Below are positions 3,840 through 6,343 of a DNA stretch of 6,343 bases, piece after piece (positions within the stretch are counted from its first letter, which is position 1; the number at the start of each line of letters is the position of its first letter). The translations under genes were made by a program, and so were the position numbers. Origin of the DNA: Desulfobacteraceae bacterium (GTDB taxonomy: Bacteria; Desulfobacterota; DSM-4660; Desulfatiglandales; JALVMZ01); the NCBI GenBank assembly GCA_027032655.1, contig JALVMZ010000134.1:1-6343 (forward strand). The letters run 5' to 3'. A model generated the notes under the pieces. The model saw nothing but the letters and a program-made list of their open reading frames with translations. It searched no databases and was not told where the DNA came from.

Positions 3840-6343
3840 TCTCTTTTTCTCCTTTGCTGATCAATAATCTCATCTATATTCCACTGAACAGGGAGTCGCA
3901 CTCTCATATCATGGTCCCTCCTCCTGTATATCAGATGACCCTTTTGGAGGCCGAACAGGAATAGGTCCCTTGTTCCCTTTACATCCTCCCTGCAGTAGTT
4001 GACCAGTTTATCCATCTCACCCATCTTATACCACCTCACTGCCTGAATACCATCTGCTATCTTGGCTCTATTGAGTGTCTCTTTCATCAGATGGTCAAGG
4101 GATAGACGAAATCCCAGTCTTCTGTAAATGTCTTCAAGTATATCAAATGTGATCAATTCATTGAAATCAAGCTGGGTATAAGCCCCAAGCACCCGATAGT
4201 CAAACCTCTTTATGTTGAATCCCACAATGAGTGAGGCATTCTTCAGTCTTTTAAACAGGGCATCAAGTTCATGTTCAAAGAATTCATAATATCTTTCATC
4301 AAGACTGTCATAAATCACAGCCACAGATACTCCCATGAGATGCGCATTCTGCCATCCACCCACCTCATCAGCTGTCTGCTTGGTCTCTATGTCAAGATAG
4401 ATAATCCTGACTGATTCACTCTCCTGGGTATCCACTGTAAGGGCAGGAGTATCTAACTCTGATTCCTTCACCTGAGCGGGGGCCTTAAGAGGTCTTTTCC
4501 CTGTGAGGAATTCAAGTATCCTGATTGCCGCCTTTTTATCAAGGGGCTTATTGCCTGAGCCACATTTGGGTGAATGGATACATGATGGACAGCCCTCTTC
4601 GCAATCACAGGATTTTATGAGATCCAGGGTCTTCTCTGTAAGTTCAAGGGCAATGTCAAATCCTCTGCTGGCAAGTCCCACACCGCCTGGAAATGCATCA
4701 TAGATAAAGATGGCGCTCTTTCCCACCTGCTCATTATGATAATAGCTTATACCTCCCAGGTCATTCCTGTCGCACATGGCAAAGAGTGGGAATATTCCTA
4801 TCATTGCGTGTTCAATGGCATGTATGCCCCCCATGAAATTCAATCCTGCCCTTTCAATCTCGGCCTTTATAAGGGATTCTATCTCCATCCACATACCAAT
4901 GGTCTCAAATGTAAGGGATGGAAGCTCAAGTGGATAGACACCCATGAGTTCCTGACCGGGGAGCGCTCTTTTCTCATATCCTGTTACTGTTTCTGTAACC
5001 CTCACCCTGCCCTCTTTAAGGATGAACCTTAAAACAGGTTTACTCCTCTTTATTTCGAGTATCTCGGTTTCCTTTTCAATCCTTGCCCTTGTAAAGTATT
5101 TTACATCCTCCTTTCTTACGAATATGTTCTTTTTTTCAATATCCAGTTCATCCACCAGATAGTGCTCTGCCCTGTGAAGATAGACCGCCCCTGGATGACA
5201 TTCTGTAAAGGCCCTTATTCCATCAATGGTCCCTATGGGTCTCCCATTATTCCTGTTAAGGATACTGTATGTTTCACCTGTTGATCTGATATTCACATCA
5301 AGATGGGGCCTCTTTTTAAAGGAGAACCAGATGTTTCCCCTCTGATCCACTGGTGATACCAGGAGCCTCATGTTTTCTGCCCTTTGTGCCAGTTCTTTTA
5401 AGTCATGACCAAAGAATGTGGCATCCTCCAGTGTGAGCGGAATCTCTGCCGCAGCGCACCCAAGATGTGCCATCTTTACCTCGGTATTATCAGGGTCAAG
5501 CACCACTGCCTCATATGACCTTCTGAAGAAATCCTCCGGGTGTTTCATAAAGTATTGATCCAGTGCATCGGGTTTGGCAATAAGCACTATGAGGGAGTCC
5601 CTTCCTGCTCTACCCACCCTGCCACCCCTCTGATATGTATTTATAATGCTGCCGGGATATCCAACCAGGATACATATATCCAGTGTTCCTATATCAATTC
5701 CCATCTCTAAGGCACTGGTTGATACCACACCCAAGAGTTTTCCCCTTAAAAGATCAGCTTCTATCTTTCTTCTTTCATGTGGCATAAATCCTGAACGATA
5801 GGAGGATACCCTGTCCTTCAGCTCCGGGACCATCTGATTTATCCATACATGAATCAGCTCTGTCACCTTTCGGGATTGGGTAAATGCAATAGTCCTGAAT
5901 CCTGCCTTAATACAGTGAATAAAGAATCTGGCAGATGAAAAGTTTGGGCTCATATCAGGATTGATGAACAGGAAATGCCTTCCCGAACATGGTGCACCAC
6001 TGGAGTTAATTACCTCCACCTCCTCCTGGATAAGGAGCCTTCCAAATTCATCCGGGTTGTCCATTGTGGCTGATAGCATTATAAAGTTGGGGGATGAGCC
6101 ATGGTTTCTGCATATGCGTTTAAGCCTTCTTATAATCTGGGACATATGTGAGCCAAAGATCCCCCTGTATGTATGAACCTCATCAAGTATGACAAGTTCA
6201 AGATTTTCAAAGAGTCCCTTCCATTGATGATGATATGGAAGTATGCCCATGTGGAGCATATCAGGATTTGTCATCAGGATCTCAGGTATATTGGATCTTA
6301 TCTTTTTCCTCTGATATGGGGATGTATCCCCGTCATATATTCC
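3836..6343 (-). CDS. MrfA/Hrq1-like DEAD/DEAH helicase fused to DEDD exonuclease, 5'-truncated
   Basis: 835 visible residues; the frame is open to the window edge. Seen, with residue 1 at 6343: YDGDT (3-7) and TNPDMLH (25-31), then DEVHTYRG (54-61, Walker B), SATM (91-94), FTQSRK (154-159), STSALEMGIDIG (208-219) and QRGGRVGRAGR (238-248). These are superfamily 2 motifs of the Hrq1/YprA type. Walker A lies outside the window. A DUF1998-like region with YDAFPGGVGL and a cysteine cluster (C579, C581, C585, C588, C594) follows. After a linker of about 30 residues, a ribonuclease H-like DEDD domain occupies about 645-803: DIE (651-653), GFNIKRFD (Asp 715), and YCRED (783-787), the Yx3D form. All four acidic residues are present. 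Known: B. subtilis MrfA (helicase) and MrfB (exonuclease) act together in mitomycin C repair as separate proteins. Inferred: a DNA-repair helicase-nuclease, first of the visible leftward operon. The start, promoter and full length cannot be seen. Confidence 0.92.
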   Translation of the reverse strand, partial: GIYDGDTSPYQRKKIRSNIPEILMTNPDMLHMGILPYHHQWKGLFENLELVILDEVHTYRGIFGSHMSQIIRRLKRICRNHGSSPNFIMLSATMDNPDEFGRLLIQEEVEVINSSGAPCSGRHFLFINPDMSPNFSSARFFIHCIKAGFRTIAFTQSRKVTELIHVWINQMVPELKDRVSSYRSGFMPHERRKIEADLLRGKLLGVVSTSALEMGIDIGTLDICILVGYPGSIINTYQRGGRVGRAGRDSLIVLIAKPDALDQYFMKHPEDFFRRSYEAVVLDPDNTEVKMAHLGCAAAEIPLTLEDATFFGHDLKELAQRAENMRLLVSPVDQRGNIWFSFKKRPHLDVNIRSTGETYSILNRNNGRPIGTIDGIRAFTECHPGAVYLHRAEHYLVDELDIEKKNIFVRKEDVKYFTRARIEKETEILEIKRSKPVLRFILKEGRVRVTETVTGYEKRALPGQELMGVYPLELPSLTFETIGMWMEIESLIKAEIERAGLNFMGGIHAIEHAMIGIFPLFAMCDRNDLGGISYYHNEQVGKSAIFIYDAFPGGVGLASRGFDIALELTEKTLDLIKSCDCEEGCPSCIHSPKCGSGNKPLDKKAAIRILEFLTGKRPLKAPAQVKESELDTPALTVDTQESESVRIIYLDIETKQTADEVGGWQNAHLMGVSVAVIYDSLDERYYEFFEHELDALFKRLKNASLIVGFNIKRFDYRVLGAYTQLDFNELITFDILEDIYRRLGFRLSLDHLMKETLNRAKIADGIQAVRWYKMGEMDKLVNYCREDVKGTRDLFLFGLQKGHLIYRRRDHDMRVRLPVQWNIDEIIDQQRRKRE
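3849..3855 (-). promoter_or_regulatory. Ribosome binding site for the GTG start of the YkgJ-type gene
   Basis: AAAGGAG on the - strand, 9 nt before GTG (3837-3839). It lies within the last codons of the helicase-exonuclease gene. With the GTGA stop/start overlap it makes translational coupling likely and supports GTG over any later start, since the first CxxC begins only six residues in. Confidence 0.75.
3983..4393 (-). other. Catalytic core of the fused DEDD exonuclease domain
   Basis: Exo I is DIE at 4385-4393, Exo II is the Asp of NIKRFD at 4199-4201, and Exo III is YCRED at 3983-3997. Spacings of about 60-70 residues between motifs suit the ribonuclease H-like family to which YprB/MrfB belongs. 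The intact Asp-Glu-Asp-Asp set predicts two-metal-ion 3'-5' exonuclease activity. The third motif is the tyrosine (DEDDy) form. As I recall, MrfB has been described as DEDDh, so this may be a subfamily difference. Confidence 0.8.
4562..4609 (-). other. Cysteine cluster of the helicase DUF1998-like region
   Basis: This segment encodes CDCEEGCPSCIHSPKC: five cysteines in 16 residues, just after the YDAFPGGVGL segment. MrfA-type helicases carry a conserved C-terminal four-cysteine metal site, which this probably matches. The fifth cysteine is extra or substitutes for one of the four. The metal (zinc expected) is inferred. Confidence 0.7.

Overview
The window is densely coding and bacterial. It holds six protein genes, two of them cut by the window edges, and the longest unassigned stretch is 16 bases. 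There are no rRNA or tRNA genes, CRISPR arrays, IS elements or phage genes that I can recognise. The stand-alone heptose-phosphate adenylyltransferase (RfaE2 type) points to a Gram-negative bacterium that makes ADP-heptose for its cell surface. Frequent AGG/AGA (Arg) and ATA (Ile) codons in all six genes, with a moderate GC content, would suit an anaerobic lineage such as Nitrospirota (Thermodesulfovibrio-like) or former Deltaproteobacteria. That placement is an inference and is weak.

Layout. Positions 1-1532 on the + strand carry the 3' part of an adenine deaminase-family amidohydrolase. Everything else is on the - strand and reads as one tightly packed unit, in transcription order. First is a large Hrq1/MrfA-like DEAD/DEAH helicase with a DEDD exonuclease domain fused to its C-terminus (6343 down to 3836, 5' end missing). 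Then come a YkgJ-type cysteine-cluster protein (3839-3450), a ComF-family phosphoribosyltransferase (3471-2716), RfaE2 (2699-2214), and a MagIII/endonuclease III-like DNA glycosylase (2205-1534). Junctions are a 4-bp overlap, a 22-bp overlap, a 16-bp gap and an 8-bp gap, so co-transcription and translational coupling are likely. The two transcription units converge with a single base (1533) between their stop codons.

How the genes may work together. Three of the five operon members are DNA-processing proteins: the helicase-exonuclease, ComF, and an alkylpurine-type glycosylase. In Bacillus subtilis the helicase MrfA (YprA) and exonuclease MrfB (YprB) are separate proteins that act together in mitomycin C lesion repair; here both activities appear on one polypeptide. 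An operon for repair of alkylated or crosslinked DNA is therefore a reasonable hypothesis. RfaE2 and the YkgJ protein do not fit it obviously and may be passengers. The points most worth a second look are the MrfA-MrfB-type fusion, the glycosylase's active-site substitution and incomplete iron-sulfur motif, an 18-bp perfect palindrome inside the glycosylase gene, and the divergent signatures of the adenine deaminase-like protein.
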